A stretch of DNA of 64,000 nucleotides from assembly GCA_024330215.1 (NCBI GenBank), contig JANDLU010000002.1, positions 81,858 to 145,857 on the forward strand, written 5' to 3'. The notes under the pieces are model-generated. The model saw only the letters and a list, made by a program, of their open reading frames with translations, was not told where the DNA came from and did no database searches. Below are positions 1-8,023 of the stretch, piece after piece; the first letter of the stretch is position 1; each line of letters opens with the position of its first letter. The position numbers were made by a program, and so were the translations under genes. This DNA is from Candidatus Gaiellasilicea maunaloa. Its GTDB lineage: Bacteria > Actinomycetota > Thermoleophilia > Gaiellales > Gaiellaceae.

Positions 1-95
1 GGGTCCGGCTACGGTCGAGTTGAGGCCGAGCCTGCCGAGCGCCTCATTAGCCTTCATGCGAGGCCGCTTGCTTTCCAAGCTGCGTTTCCAATATT

Positions 96-112
96 GTTCG
101 GCTGTGCCGAAC
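96..112. promoter_or_regulatory. Perfect palindrome upstream of IclR gene
   Basis: GTTCGGC-TGT-GCCGAAC is an exact 7-3-7 inverted repeat 36 bp before the IclR start codon. IclR-family proteins commonly repress their own gene through short palindromes in this position, so an autoregulatory operator is the simplest reading. Binding is inferred only from symmetry and position. Confidence 0.45.
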
Positions 113-147
113 GTTGATGCGCTGTACACAACACGGGGCAGTTCTAA

Positions 148-966
148 GTGAGCGCGGTGGAAAAGTCAAGCAGCACCGACGGGCACGAGCGCTACCGTGT
201 CCGCAGCGTCGAGCGCGCTCTCGACGTGCTCGAGGTGCTCGCCGAGACCGACTCGCACGGGCTCCGGCTCTCGGAGCTCGCACGCCTGCTCGACACGTCG
301 AAGAGCACCGTTCTCGCCGTGCTCCGGACTCTCACCGCGCGAGGCTTCGTCGCCGAGCTCGGCGAGGGGCGCGCGCGCCGGTACCGGCTGGGCCTGACGC
401 TCGCGCGCCTCGGCGACCAGGTGCTCGGGCAGATTGACCTGCTCGATCTGGCGTTGCCGTCGCTGCGGGCGATGACCGAGGAGACGGGCTGGACATCGCG
501 CTTCGGTGTCCTCGACGAGGCTTTCGCCGTAATGATCGGCCGCGTCGACGGCCCCGGGCTAATCCGCTTCCAAAGCAACCTCGCGCGCCGCGAGCTGCCG
601 CACTGCAGCGCGATCGGCAAGGCACTCCTCTCGCACCTCCCCGAGGAACACGTCCGTTCGATCGTCGCCCGCACCGGCCTGCCGGCGCGAACCGCGACGA
701 CGATCACCGATATCGAGCACCTCCTCCGTGAGCTTGCCGGCGTCCGGGCGAAGGAGTTCGCCGTCGACGATGAGGAGGACAACGAGGGCGTCTTCTGCGT
801 CGGCGCGGCTGTGTTCGACCATCGCCAGTCGTGCGTGGCGGCGATCAGCCTCACGGGGCTGAAGCTGACGCTGCCGGCCGGCGGTATCGACGGGCTGGGT
901 GAGGTCGTCCGCCGCTACGCGGCCGAGATCTCGGCGACGCTTGGTGCGGTTCCGGCACCCGTCTAG
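148..966 (+). CDS. IclR-family transcriptional regulator
   Basis: The 272-residue protein has the standard IclR plan. An N-terminal winged helix-turn-helix spans about residues 18-80 (VERALDVLEVLAE, then LLDTSKSTVLAVLRTL), and a C-terminal effector-binding domain spans about 95-265 with the family signature HCSAIGKALL and the late GVFCVGAAVFD strand. GTG at 148 gives the full family length. It lies 90 bp upstream of, and parallel to, the succinate-dehydrogenase-like/lyase operon, and palindromes sit in front of both transcription units. It is therefore probably the local regulator answering to that pathway's substrate. The effector cannot be predicted from sequence. Confidence 0.9.
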   Translation: MSAVEKSSSTDGHERYRVRSVERALDVLEVLAETDSHGLRLSELARLLDTSKSTVLAVLRTLTARGFVAELGEGRARRYRLGLTLARLGDQVLGQIDLLDLALPSLRAMTEETGWTSRFGVLDEAFAVMIGRVDGPGLIRFQSNLARRELPHCSAIGKALLSHLPEEHVRSIVARTGLPARTATTITDIEHLLRELAGVRAKEFAVDDEEDNEGVFCVGAAVFDHRQSCVAAISLTGLKLTLPAGGIDGLGEVVRRYAAEISATLGAVPAPV

Positions 967-975
967 AGATTCAAT

Positions 976-1050
976 ATCTATTGCTTATAGATGCGTTGGG
1001 CTTGACAGCGATGATACGAATACGTCCGTGAACTACTTGAACGATCAAGT
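976..1050 (+). promoter_or_regulatory. Candidate promoter-operator of the sdh-like operon
   Basis: Two perfect inverted repeats bracket a TTGACA -35-like hexamer at 1002-1007: ATCTAT-TGCTT-ATAGAT (976-992) and ACTTGA-ACGA-TCAAGT (1035-1050). The second ends 6 bp before the GTG of the first structural gene, where a ribosome-binding site would normally lie. No strong Shine-Dalgarno or clear -10 is visible. The arrangement fits regulation by the adjacent IclR protein, but neither palindrome resembles the one at 96-112, so the assignment is an inference. Confidence 0.4.
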
Positions 1051-1056
1051 CGATCG

Positions 1057-1740
1057 GTGACGGCGCTCGCGGTTGAGATCGAGCGCAGCGACAGCGAGGC
1101 TCGCCGCCACTTCACGGTCGAGGTCGGCGAACCCACGATGGTGCTCGATGTCCTGCTCGCCCTGCAGCGCACCGACGCCTCGCTCGCCTTTCGCTATTCC
1201 TGCCGCGTCGCGATGTGCGGCACCTGCACGATTCGCGTCGACGGCCGACCCGTGCTCGCCTGCCGCACCCCCGTACTCCTCGGCGCAGACGGGTTGTTGC
1301 TCGAGCCGCTCGCCGGCCTGCCGGTCGTGCGCGACCTCATCGTCGACACGACGCCGTTCTCAACCGCGTGGCGGAGCGTGGAGCCGTGGTTCACGCCGCG
1401 CGCCGACGCGGAGCCGCGCGTCCTGGCCGCGGACGACCCGAGCCGCGAGGCGATCGAGTCCGGGCTCGACTGCATCTCGTGCGGCGCGTGCTGGACTGCC
1501 TGTGATCTCGCCGGTGCCGAGCACCGGTTCCTCGGGCCTGCTGCGCTCAACCGCGCGATGACGCTCGCAGCCGACGCGCGCGACGGGGCGCGTGATCGCA
1601 GGCTGCGACTCGTCTCGCAGGAGGGCGGCGTCACGCGCTGCCACTACATCCACGGCTGCAGCGGCGCGTGCCCGAAGGGGATCGACCCGGCCGCCTCGAT
1701 TCGCCGGCTGCGCCGGTGGAGCATCGGTGCCGGGCGCTGA
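1057..1740 (+). CDS. sdhB: Succinate dehydrogenase/fumarate reductase-like iron-sulfur subunit
   Basis: The 227-residue electron-transfer subunit has an N-terminal plant-type [2Fe-2S] ferredoxin domain (SCRVAMCGTC, then a later Cys in VLACRT at about residue 70). The C-terminal alpha-helical domain carries the Cys clusters CISCGACWTAC (about 139-149) and GCSGACPKGIDP (about 205-216) for the [4Fe-4S] and [3Fe-4S] centres. It should pass electrons from the flavoprotein to the membrane subunits. GTG at 1057 is the first plausible start. The gene overlaps the flavoprotein gene by 14 bp. It is somewhat short for the family (usually about 235-260 residues), and its partners suggest a specialised paralogue rather than the housekeeping enzyme. 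Confidence 0.88.
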   Translation: MTALAVEIERSDSEARRHFTVEVGEPTMVLDVLLALQRTDASLAFRYSCRVAMCGTCTIRVDGRPVLACRTPVLLGADGLLLEPLAGLPVVRDLIVDTTPFSTAWRSVEPWFTPRADAEPRVLAADDPSREAIESGLDCISCGACWTACDLAGAEHRFLGPAALNRAMTLAADARDGARDRRLRLVSQEGGVTRCHYIHGCSGACPKGIDPAASIRRLRRWSIGAGR

Positions 1741-3460
1741 CGCACCCCTGCCGGTGCTCGAGACCGACGTCGCCATCATCGGCAGCGGTGGTGCCGGGCT
1801 CATGTGCGCACTCCACGCCGCCGCGGCCGACCCACGTCTCTCGATCACGATCGTCTCGAAGGGCGCCGTGGGCCGCTCAGGCTGCACGCGCATGGTTCAG
1901 GGCGGCTTCAACGCCGTGCTCGGCGAGGGGGACTCACTCGAGTCCCACTTCCGCGACACGCTCGAGGGCGGCCACTACCTCAACGATCAAGAGCTCGCAT
2001 GGACGCTCGTCAACGAAGCGCCGCGGGTGATCCAGGAGCTCGAGGAGCAGTTCGGCTGCCTCTTCGACCGCACCGCGACGGGCGAGCTCGACCTGAAGCC
2101 CTTCGGCGGCCAGAGCTTCGACCGTACGGTGCACCGTGCCGACCAGACGGGGCTCGAGATCATGAGCCGCCTCCGCGACCAGGTGTTCCGGATCGGCGCG
2201 CGCGAGCTCGAGGACTGGCGCGCGCTCGACCTCCTCTTCGACCAGCACGGAGAGCTCTCCGGCCTGACGGTGCTCGACACCCGCTCCGGGCAAGCGGCCG
2301 TGATGCTCGCGCGCGTCGTTGTCGTCGCCACGGGCGGCTCGGCGACGATGTACCGGATCGCTGCGCCGGCACGCGAGAAGACGGGCGACGGCGTGGCGAT
2401 GTGCTATCGCGCTGGGTTGGAGCTGCGGGACATGGAGATGCTCCAGTTCCACCCGACAGGCTTGGTTGCCGGGACTTCCGCGCTGACAGGGACGGTGCTC
2501 GAGGAGGGCCTTCGCGGCGCAGGCGCCCAACTGAGGAACCGGCTCGGCGAGCGTTACATGGAGCGCGTGGACCCCGAGCGGCTCGAACGCTCGACCCGGG
2601 ACGTCGTCGCCCGCGCTTCCTACACCGAGATAGTCGAGGGTCGCGGCACGCCGGCGGGTGGAGTGTTGCTCGACATCTCCCATCTCGGCGCGGCGGAGGT
2701 GGAGCGGCGCTTCGGCGAGATGGCCGCACGTACGCGGCTGATCGGAGCCGACCTCGCGGTTGGGCCGGTCGAGGTCTCGCCGACCGCCCACTTCCACATG
2801 GGCGGGGTCGTGATCGACCCGGACTGCCTCACATCTGTGCATGGCCTGCTCGTCGCCGGCGAGGACTCGGGCGGGACGCACGGCGCGAACCGGCTCGGTG
2901 GGAACGGCGTCGCCGAGTCGACCGTCTTCGGCGCGCGCGCGGGCGAGACGGCCGCCGCGATCATCGGGGGCCGCGGCCTCTACATGCCCGAACCCGAGCT
3001 CGTCGCCGCGTCGGTCGAGCGCGCCTACGCGCCGCTCCGCCGCGAAGGAGGACAGCCGCCGTTCGCGCTCACCGACCGCCTGAAGGACACGATGTGGGTG
3101 CACTGCGGCCTCGTGCGCACGCGCGAGGGGCTGCTGCAGGCGCGGGAGCAGCTAGCGGAGCTTGCGAAGGAGTCCTCCCGCGTCGCAGTCGCGGGCCCGC
3201 GGGATGCGAATCCCGCGTGGCAGCAGGCGATCGACCTCGAGAGCCAGCTGACGGTCGCGCGGCTGATCGTCGAGTCGGCGCTCGTCCGCGAGGAGTCGCG
3301 AGGCGCCCACTTCCGCGCGGACTTCCCCGAGCGTGACGACGAGAGCTGGCTGCGTGCCATCGTCGTCGAGCGCGGCCGCGACGGCGAGCCGGAGTTGACG
3401 ACTCGGCCGGTAGAGCTGACCCGCCTTGCGACGGGCGGCCGCATGCTGGAGCAGGCGTGA
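1727..3460 (+). CDS. sdhA: Succinate dehydrogenase/fumarate reductase-like flavoprotein subunit
   Basis: A 577-residue FAD protein starting at GTG 1727, inside the end of the iron-sulfur gene; upstream in-frame residues read as shadow of that gene. It has the dinucleotide fold GSGGAGL, the capping-domain motif HPTGLVAG, the EEGLRGAGAQLRN substrate-arginine region and the late PTAHFHMGG and GGTHGANRLGGNG motifs, so the dicarboxylate active site looks intact. In classical SdhA/FrdA the FAD is covalently held by His in an R-S-H-T motif; here the equivalent stretch reads SGCTRMVQGG, so FAD is probably non-covalent. The natural substrate could be succinate, fumarate or a related dicarboxylate. Confidence 0.87.
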   Translation: MPGADAPLPVLETDVAIIGSGGAGLMCALHAAAADPRLSITIVSKGAVGRSGCTRMVQGGFNAVLGEGDSLESHFRDTLEGGHYLNDQELAWTLVNEAPRVIQELEEQFGCLFDRTATGELDLKPFGGQSFDRTVHRADQTGLEIMSRLRDQVFRIGARELEDWRALDLLFDQHGELSGLTVLDTRSGQAAVMLARVVVVATGGSATMYRIAAPAREKTGDGVAMCYRAGLELRDMEMLQFHPTGLVAGTSALTGTVLEEGLRGAGAQLRNRLGERYMERVDPERLERSTRDVVARASYTEIVEGRGTPAGGVLLDISHLGAAEVERRFGEMAARTRLIGADLAVGPVEVSPTAHFHMGGVVIDPDCLTSVHGLLVAGEDSGGTHGANRLGGNGVAESTVFGARAGETAAAIIGGRGLYMPEPELVAASVERAYAPLRREGGQPPFALTDRLKDTMWVHCGLVRTREGLLQAREQLAELAKESSRVAVAGPRDANPAWQQAIDLESQLTVARLIVESALVREESRGAHFRADFPERDDESWLRAIVVERGRDGEPELTTRPVELTRLATGGRMLEQA

Positions 3461-3951
3461 GTGCGCTCCAGGTCGTCTTCGTCGCCGCGCTGACCGCGCT
3501 CCTCCTCGGTGTCGTCCTCTTCTCGGCGTTCACCGTTCGCGCCGCGCTCGTCGTCCGCCCGACGACCGCCCGGGGGAGCTGGCTCGTGCGAATCGGCCGC
3601 GCGAGCAACCGCGATGTCCAGCGCTGGGCGTTCGTCGCGCACCGTGCGACCGGCGTCGCTGTCTTCGCGTTCCTCCTCCTCCACGTCTTCGACGTCGCGC
3701 TCTTCACGCTCTCGCCGGCCCGGTTCGACGATGTGCACGAGCTCTACGGGACGGCGCCGATGCGTGTGTTCGAGTGCCTGCTCTTCTTCGCGATCCTCTT
3801 CCACACGTTCAACGGCCTGCGGCTCGTGTTGCTCGACGTCGCCGAGATCCGTCTCTCGACCGCACGGCGGCTGCTGCACGTCGCGGTGGCGCTGACGGCG
3901 GTGGCGGGCACCGCTGCGTCTGTCGTGATCCTGAAGCCGGTGGTCGCGTGA
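3457..3951 (+). CDS. sdhC: SDH-like membrane anchor, cytochrome b subunit
   Basis: A 164-residue membrane protein with about four hydrophobic helices. HRATGVAVFAFLLLH and FHTFNGLRLVLLD are the conserved helix segments that hold heme b ligands in SdhC/FrdC-type anchors. GTG 3457 overlaps the flavoprotein stop by 4 bp. It would anchor the hydrophilic dimer on the cytoplasmic face and connect it to the quinone pool. The operon order B-A-C-D differs from the common C-D-A-B order. Confidence 0.8.
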   Translation: MSALQVVFVAALTALLLGVVLFSAFTVRAALVVRPTTARGSWLVRIGRASNRDVQRWAFVAHRATGVAVFAFLLLHVFDVALFTLSPARFDDVHELYGTAPMRVFECLLFFAILFHTFNGLRLVLLDVAEIRLSTARRLLHVAVALTAVAGTAASVVILKPVVA

Positions 3952-4292
3952 CGCAGCCACGCATCGTTGCCTTCCTCGTCATGCGCACCACCGCCGTCGT
4001 CCTGGCCGTGCTCGTGGTCGGGCACTTCGCCGTCACGCACCTCGTCAACGACGTGGCGGAGACGGGCTCCAGCTTCGTGATGCAGCGCTGGTCGTCGGCG
4101 CTCTGGCTCGCCTGGGACTGGACGATGCTCGCCGCGGCGTTGGCCCATGCGGGCGCAGGGATCTGGCTGATGATCGACGAGCAGGCTCCGGCGACGCGCC
4201 CGCGGCGGCTCTACCACGCGGCGCTCGTGGTGACTATCGGCGTGCTCCTCGCCGTGGGCACGGCCGCACTCACAATCGCAGGGACCCGATGA
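3948..4292 (+). CDS. sdhD: SDH-like membrane anchor, small hydrophobic subunit
   Basis: A 114-residue, three-helix membrane protein starting at GTG 3948, overlapping the preceding stop by 4 bp. GHFAVTHLVND on helix 1 and AHAGAGIWLMIDE on helix 2 provide histidines in positions typical for heme or quinone contacts in SdhD-like anchors. Sequence conservation in this subunit is always low, so the identification rests on size, topology and its place directly after the cytochrome b subunit. Confidence 0.72.
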   Translation: MTQPRIVAFLVMRTTAVVLAVLVVGHFAVTHLVNDVAETGSSFVMQRWSSALWLAWDWTMLAAALAHAGAGIWLMIDEQAPATRPRRLYHAALVVTIGVLLAVGTAALTIAGTR

Positions 4293-4320
4293 GACAGGCA
4301 AGCGAAAGGAGAACGGCACG

Positions 4321-4599
4321 ATGCACAAGGCGCTCGCGCACAACCAAGGCGACGACGTCGCCGTCGCGGTGGCGGCGATCTCGGCCGGAGAGGAGATCCT
4401 CGTCGTTTACATCGACGACGACGTGGAACAGACGATCCGTGCGCGGGCGGATGTCCCGTACGGGCACAAGCTCGCTCTGCAGCCACTCTCAGCGGGTGCG
4501 CCGGTGACCGAGTACAGCACTCAGGTCGGCGTCGCGCGCACGGACATCGAGCTCGGCGACTACGTCCACACGCACAACGTGAAGACGGCGAGGTGGTAG
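4321..4599 (+). CDS. suyA: SAF-domain lyase small subunit (SuyA / split UxaA type)
   Basis: A 92-residue protein made only of a SAF domain: the [17 protein letters not shown] start, [12 protein letters not shown] in the middle and [11 protein letters not shown] at the end. Members of this family are the small subunit of (R)-sulfolactate sulfo-lyase (SuyA) or the N-terminal piece of altronate/galactarate-type dehydratases (UxaA). A clear AGGAG lies 12 bp upstream of ATG 4321. The large subunit follows after 2 bp, so the two are surely co-translated. I prefer SuyA because large and small subunits are separate and the partner reads SuyB-like; a sugar-acid dehydratase is the alternative. Confidence 0.75.
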   Translation: MHKALAHNQGDDVAVAVAAISAGEEILVVYIDDDVEQTIRARADVPYGHKLALQPLSAGAPVTEYSTQVGVARTDIELGDYVHTHNVKTARW

Positions 4600-4601
4600 G
4601 G

Positions 4602-5753
4602 ATGGAGCTCTACGGCTACCGTCGCTCGGACGGCTCGGTCGGAGTCCGCAACCACGTGATCGTCCTCCCGGTCGACGACATCTCGAACGCCGCCTGCGAG
4701 GCGGTCGCCTCGAAGATCGCCGGCACGGTGGCGCTCCCACATGCGTACGGGCGGCTCCAGTACGGTAAGGACCTCGACCTGCACTTCCGCACCATGATCG
4801 GTACAGGTGCGAACCCGAACGTCGCAGCCGCGATCGTAATCGGGATCGAGCCGACCTGGACCGAGCGGATCGTCGAGGGGATCGCCGCGACGGGAAAGCC
4901 GGTCGCCGGCTTCTCGATCGAGAGGAACGGGGAGCTCGAGATCGTGCGGCAGGCGTGCTGGACAGCGATCGACTTTGTCCAGCAGGCGTCCGAGCAGCGG
5001 CGCGAACGAATCGAGCTCGCGGAGCTAACCGTCAGCATCAAGTGCGGCGAGTCGGACACGACCACCGGCCTCGGCTCCTGCCCAACCGTGGGAGCGGTCG
5101 TCGACCGACTCGTCAGCGCGGGCGCGACTGTTCTCTTCGGTGAGACGTCCGAGCTGACGGGTGGTGAGCACCTCGTCGCCGCGCGGATGGCGACCGAAGA
5201 GCTCCGTGAGGCGTTCCTCGCCGCGTACGACGGCTACGTCTCCGAGATCGCCGCGGGTGGGGTAGACCTACTCGGCTCGCAGCCGACGCAGGGAAACATC
5301 GCTGGCGGGCTCTCCACGATCGAGGAGAAGGCGCTCGGGAACATCCAGAAGACCGGCACCTTTCCCGTGGTGGGCGTCCTGGAGCCAGCCGGACGGCCGT
5401 CGGGCGACCGCGGTCTCTACTTCATGGACACGTCCTCGGCTGCGGCGGAGTGCATAACGCTGATGGCGGCGGCGGGCGCGGTCGTTCACTTCTTCCCGAC
5501 CGGGCAGGGCAACATCATCGGCAACCCGATCGAGCCGGTGATCAAGCTGACGGCGAACAGCCTGACCGCGGCGACGATGAGCGAGCACATCGACCTCGAT
5601 GTAAGCGGGCTGCTCACGCGCGACCTCCGGCTCTCCGAGGCCGCGGATCAGTTGCTCGAGCTCCTTTGCCGGACGGTGAACGGGCGCCTCACCGCGGCCG
5701 AGGCTCTCGGCCACCGCGAGTTCGTGATGACGAAGCTCTACCGGAGCGCGTAG
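4602..5753 (+). CDS. suyB: Lyase large subunit, SuyB-like (UxaA family C-terminal type)
   Basis: A 383-residue protein of the UxaA/GarD C-terminal superfamily. The ATG at 4602 (rather than GTG 4593) follows AGGTGG and gives the canonical start [17 protein letters not shown]. Conserved Cys-containing stretches [17 protein letters not shown] and [17 protein letters not shown] probably help bind the iron centre. The ending [17 protein letters not shown] and the separate small subunit match, from memory, the beta subunit of (R)-sulfolactate sulfo-lyase, which forms pyruvate and sulfite. If so, this operon feeds on a C3 sulfonate. A split altronate-type dehydratase cannot be excluded without a tree. 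Confidence 0.72.
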   Translation: MELYGYRRSDGSVGVRNHVIVLPVDDISNAACEAVASKIAGTVALPHAYGRLQYGKDLDLHFRTMIGTGANPNVAAAIVIGIEPTWTERIVEGIAATGKPVAGFSIERNGELEIVRQACWTAIDFVQQASEQRRERIELAELTVSIKCGESDTTTGLGSCPTVGAVVDRLVSAGATVLFGETSELTGGEHLVAARMATEELREAFLAAYDGYVSEIAAGGVDLLGSQPTQGNIAGGLSTIEEKALGNIQKTGTFPVVGVLEPAGRPSGDRGLYFMDTSSAAAECITLMAAAGAVVHFFPTGQGNIIGNPIEPVIKLTANSLTAATMSEHIDLDVSGLLTRDLRLSEAADQLLELLCRTVNGRLTAAEALGHREFVMTKLYRSA

Positions 5754-5786
5754 CCTCGCACGGCTCCGAGTAGCGTACGGTCGCGC

Positions 5787-6410
5787 ATGGCCACCAATAT
5801 CTACGTCGACGCCTTCAACCTCTACTACGGCAGCTTGAAAGGATCGCCGTACCGGTGGCTCGACCTCGGCGCCCTCTGTGCTCGCCTGCTGCCCAAGGAC
5901 CGGATCAATCGGATCCGCTACTTCACTGCCACCGTCAGCGCGCGGCCCGACAACCCGGACGCGCCGCAGCGGCAGCAGGTGTACCTGCGCGCGCTCGAAA
6001 CGATCCCCGGCCTCTCGATCCACTACGGCCACTACCTCTCCCACGTCACGCGGATGCCGCTCGCGAACCCGCCGCGGCGAGGCGCGCGCACGGTCGAGGT
6101 CGTGAAGACCGAGGAGAAGGGCTCCGACGTCAATCTCGCCACCTACCTGCTGCTCGACGCCTTCCAGCGCAACTGCACAGTTGCGGTCGTGATCTCCAAC
6201 GACTCCGATCTCAAGCTCCCGATCGAGATCGCCCAAACCGAGCTCGGGATCAGGGTCGGCGTCGTCAACCCGCACCCGCCCGCGCGCAGAAGCCGTGCGC
6301 TTCAACCGACCTTCTTCAAGCAACTCCGCACGCCGACGCTCGGCGCGTGCCAGTTCCCCTCCCTGCTCACTGACGCGAAGGGTGAGATCCGCAAGCCGGC
6401 GCACTGGTAG
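5787..6410 (+). CDS. NYN domain (PIN-like) ribonuclease family protein
   Basis: A 207-residue protein with a NYN/LabA-like fold: an N-terminal acidic strand IYVDAFNLYYG, a central KTEEKGSDVNLATYLLLDAF and VVISNDSDLKLPIEIAQ. The conserved aspartates in these three motifs form the usual metal-binding pocket of PIN-like nucleases. It starts 33 bp after the lyase gene in the same direction but has its own context, so it may be a bystander. An RNA-processing or toxin-like nuclease role is the family expectation; no antitoxin-like neighbour is present. A strong hairpin follows 25 bp after the stop. Confidence 0.82.
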   Translation: MATNIYVDAFNLYYGSLKGSPYRWLDLGALCARLLPKDRINRIRYFTATVSARPDNPDAPQRQQVYLRALETIPGLSIHYGHYLSHVTRMPLANPPRRGARTVEVVKTEEKGSDVNLATYLLLDAFQRNCTVAVVISNDSDLKLPIEIAQTELGIRVGVVNPHPPARRSRALQPTFFKQLRTPTLGACQFPSLLTDAKGEIRKPAHW

Positions 6411-6435
6411 CCGCCCGCTCGGTCCCAGAAACGCA

Positions 6436-6457
6436 GAGACCCGCCGAAGCGGGTCTC
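6436..6457 (+). terminator. Hairpin after the NYN gene
   Basis: GAGACCCGC-CGAA-GCGGGTCTC is a perfect 9-bp stem with a four-base loop. A second, weaker CCCAG/CTGGG stem follows. No U-run follows, so termination may be inefficient or factor-assisted, but the position at the end of the transcription unit fits a terminator. Confidence 0.55.
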
Positions 6458-6810
6458 GCACCCAGCCACCGAAGCGACTGGGGGAATACACGGACTCTAG
6501 CGACTCGGCGGACGGACTGCGAGTTCGCGACTCCTACGAGACGCGTACCATCGCCGCGCAATGGCGGGTTCACGGCGGGTTCAGGCCCGCTCGCGAATGC
6601 GAGAAACGCTGATTTGCAGGGCTGTTCCGCCCTCGCCATCATCACTCGTAATGAAGGGGTCATCCTCGGAGCCGGGTCAAAAGGCGACCCGGTCGCGACC
6701 GGCAATACGTCGATCAGGGCGAGGTGCTGATACGCGCATCGGCCGGGGCGTGACGGCAGGAAGCAGGACTGACTGGCGCATTGGCGGTCGCACCGAATCG
6801 AAAAAAGCCT

Positions 6811-6905
6811 GGAAATCGGCATGTTCCGATGTTCCGGCTGGTCTTCAAGACCGGCGAAACCGGAGTAGCCCGTCGGTGGGTAGGTTCGACTCCTACGCCG
6901 CTCCG
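6811..6905 (+). tRNA. tRNA-Sec-like fragment, 3' half intact (anticodon TCA)
   Basis: The stem GCTGGT/ACCGGC (6837-6842, 6850-6855) closes the loop CTTCAAG with anticodon TCA. A long variable arm (ACCG...CGGT, 6859-6877) and a T arm GTAGG-TTCGACT-CCTAC (6880-6896) follow, ending GCCGCTCCG. A six-pair anticodon stem, a long variable arm and a UGA-reading anticodon are hallmarks of selenocysteine tRNA. The 5' acceptor strand that should read GGAGCGGC is absent and the D arm is only weakly formed (GGCAT/ATGTT). It is best read as a displaced 3' part of selC left by integration, not as a working tRNA. Confidence 0.42.
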
Positions 6906-7075
6906 CTCGGAAACAGGCTTTGAGGCGATCGCGATGGCCTTCGGATCGGCAAGGACGCGCTGATTCCGCCGGTCTTCCGAATCTGCGCGGCGCTCGATCT
7001 ACCCCACCGCATGCCGCGTGAGACTGCGACAGAGCGACGCAATCTCTGGTGACCACGAGAGTCGCTTCCTGATCC

Positions 7076-7095
7076 GACTGGCGCACGAATGGCGC
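7076..7095 (+). repeat. 20-bp direct repeat, left copy
   Basis: GACTGGCGCACGAATGGCGC is identical to positions 12258-12277. Similarity continues for a further 15 bp with a few mismatches (GGA.CACCGC). A shortened relative, GACTGGCGCATTGGCGG, lies at 6771-6787. The two exact copies flank the 5.2-kb block holding the transposase and CopA relics and the CoA-transferase module. Confidence 0.6.
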
Positions 7096-7410
7096 CCGGA
7101 GGATCACCGCTGACGTCGCCGCACCGGATCCCAGCGGCCCAACGTCCCCAGTGGATGCATTCCTACCGGGCCCGCCGCAGGCGCGCCGCGAGTGAGCGTT
7201 GCCTCAGGAGGAGGCGCGTCGGCATTTCGGGTTACCGGCTTCGGCACACTTCGCGCACCGGCCGTTCAACGAGCGTCTGAGCCGGTCGAGATCGTCGAGG
7301 GAGGTTGTCCCGTAGCTCGTGAACTTGAGGTGGCGGTCCTCCCGCCCTTGTCCGGTCGCTTCGCGACCGTGGCGAGTGCGAAATCGTCAATCGACAGGAG
7401 GAGGAACCGC

Positions 7411-7973
7411 CTGAAGACCGTATCGCTTGCGCAGGTTGGACAGGAGGAGCTGGCGCTGCCGCCGCGTGTGCAGGAGGCGCTGGGTGAGCTGGTGGGCTCG
7501 GCGAAGGAGGGGCTGCTGGCGCTGAGCGTGGGTGTCGGGCTCGGCGTGCTGGCGGAGCTGCTCGAGGAAGAGGTCGGCAAGGTGGGGCAGAAGGGCAAGC
7601 ACGACCCGGAGCGCACGGCGGTCCGTCACGGTCATGAGGCGGGCGACGTGACGCTCAGCGGCCGGCGCGTCGGGATCGAGCGGCCGCGGGTGCGCAGCGC
7701 CGACGGCCGCGCGGAGGTCCGGTTGCAGACGTACGAGTACTTCGCCGACCGGGGATCCGCTGTCACGGTCGGTGCTGGAGCGGATGCTCGCCAGCGTCTC
7801 GACGCGGCGCTACCGGCGCACGCAGGAGCCGGTCGGCGCCGAGCTCGAGCGGGCAGCGCGGTCGACGTCGCGCTCGTCGGTCTCGCGCACCTTCATCGAG
7901 CGGAGACGGGCGTCGCTCTCCGAGCTGATGAGCCGAAGGGTCGACGACGTGCGCCTGGCGGTGATACTACGCC
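7411..7973 (+). pseudogene. IS256-family transposase, frameshifted and truncated
   Basis: The first frame encodes the N-terminal part of an IS256-type transposase (KGKHDPERTAVRHGHEAG, then RRVGIERPRVRSADGR and YEYFADR). A one-base shift at about 7751 moves the match to a second frame (DPLSRSVLERMLAS, later QEPVGAELERAARSTSRSSV and SRRVDDVRLAV). Homology stops at about 7965, before the DDE catalytic core, so only about 180 of about 400 residues remain. AGGAGGAGG precedes position 7411, where the original start codon now reads CTG. It cannot transpose. Confidence 0.8.
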
Positions 7974-8023
7974 GAACGCTCCTGAGAGACTTCGCGCGTT
8001 CTGCACTGAACCAAGTTTTGGCC

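Larger units (their letters stand above)
6411..7410. other. 1-kb region without an intact gene
   Basis: Besides the hairpin, the tRNA-like fragment and the repeats listed separately, I see no coding pattern that is supported by homology. Open frames on both strands here lack recognisable domains. The sequence has local tandem motifs (for example ATGTTCCG twice in a row at 6821-6836) and GGCGGGTTC-type runs. The stretch looks like accumulated debris at the edge of an integrated element. Confidence 0.5.

Noticed and set aside
6811..6905. Functional selenocysteine tRNA gene
   Set aside because: The acceptor stem cannot form beyond three pairs with the upstream sequence, and no selA, selB or selD is in the window.
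7411..7973. Active insertion sequence
   Set aside because: The transposase is frameshifted, lacks its catalytic core, and I could not identify terminal inverted repeats.
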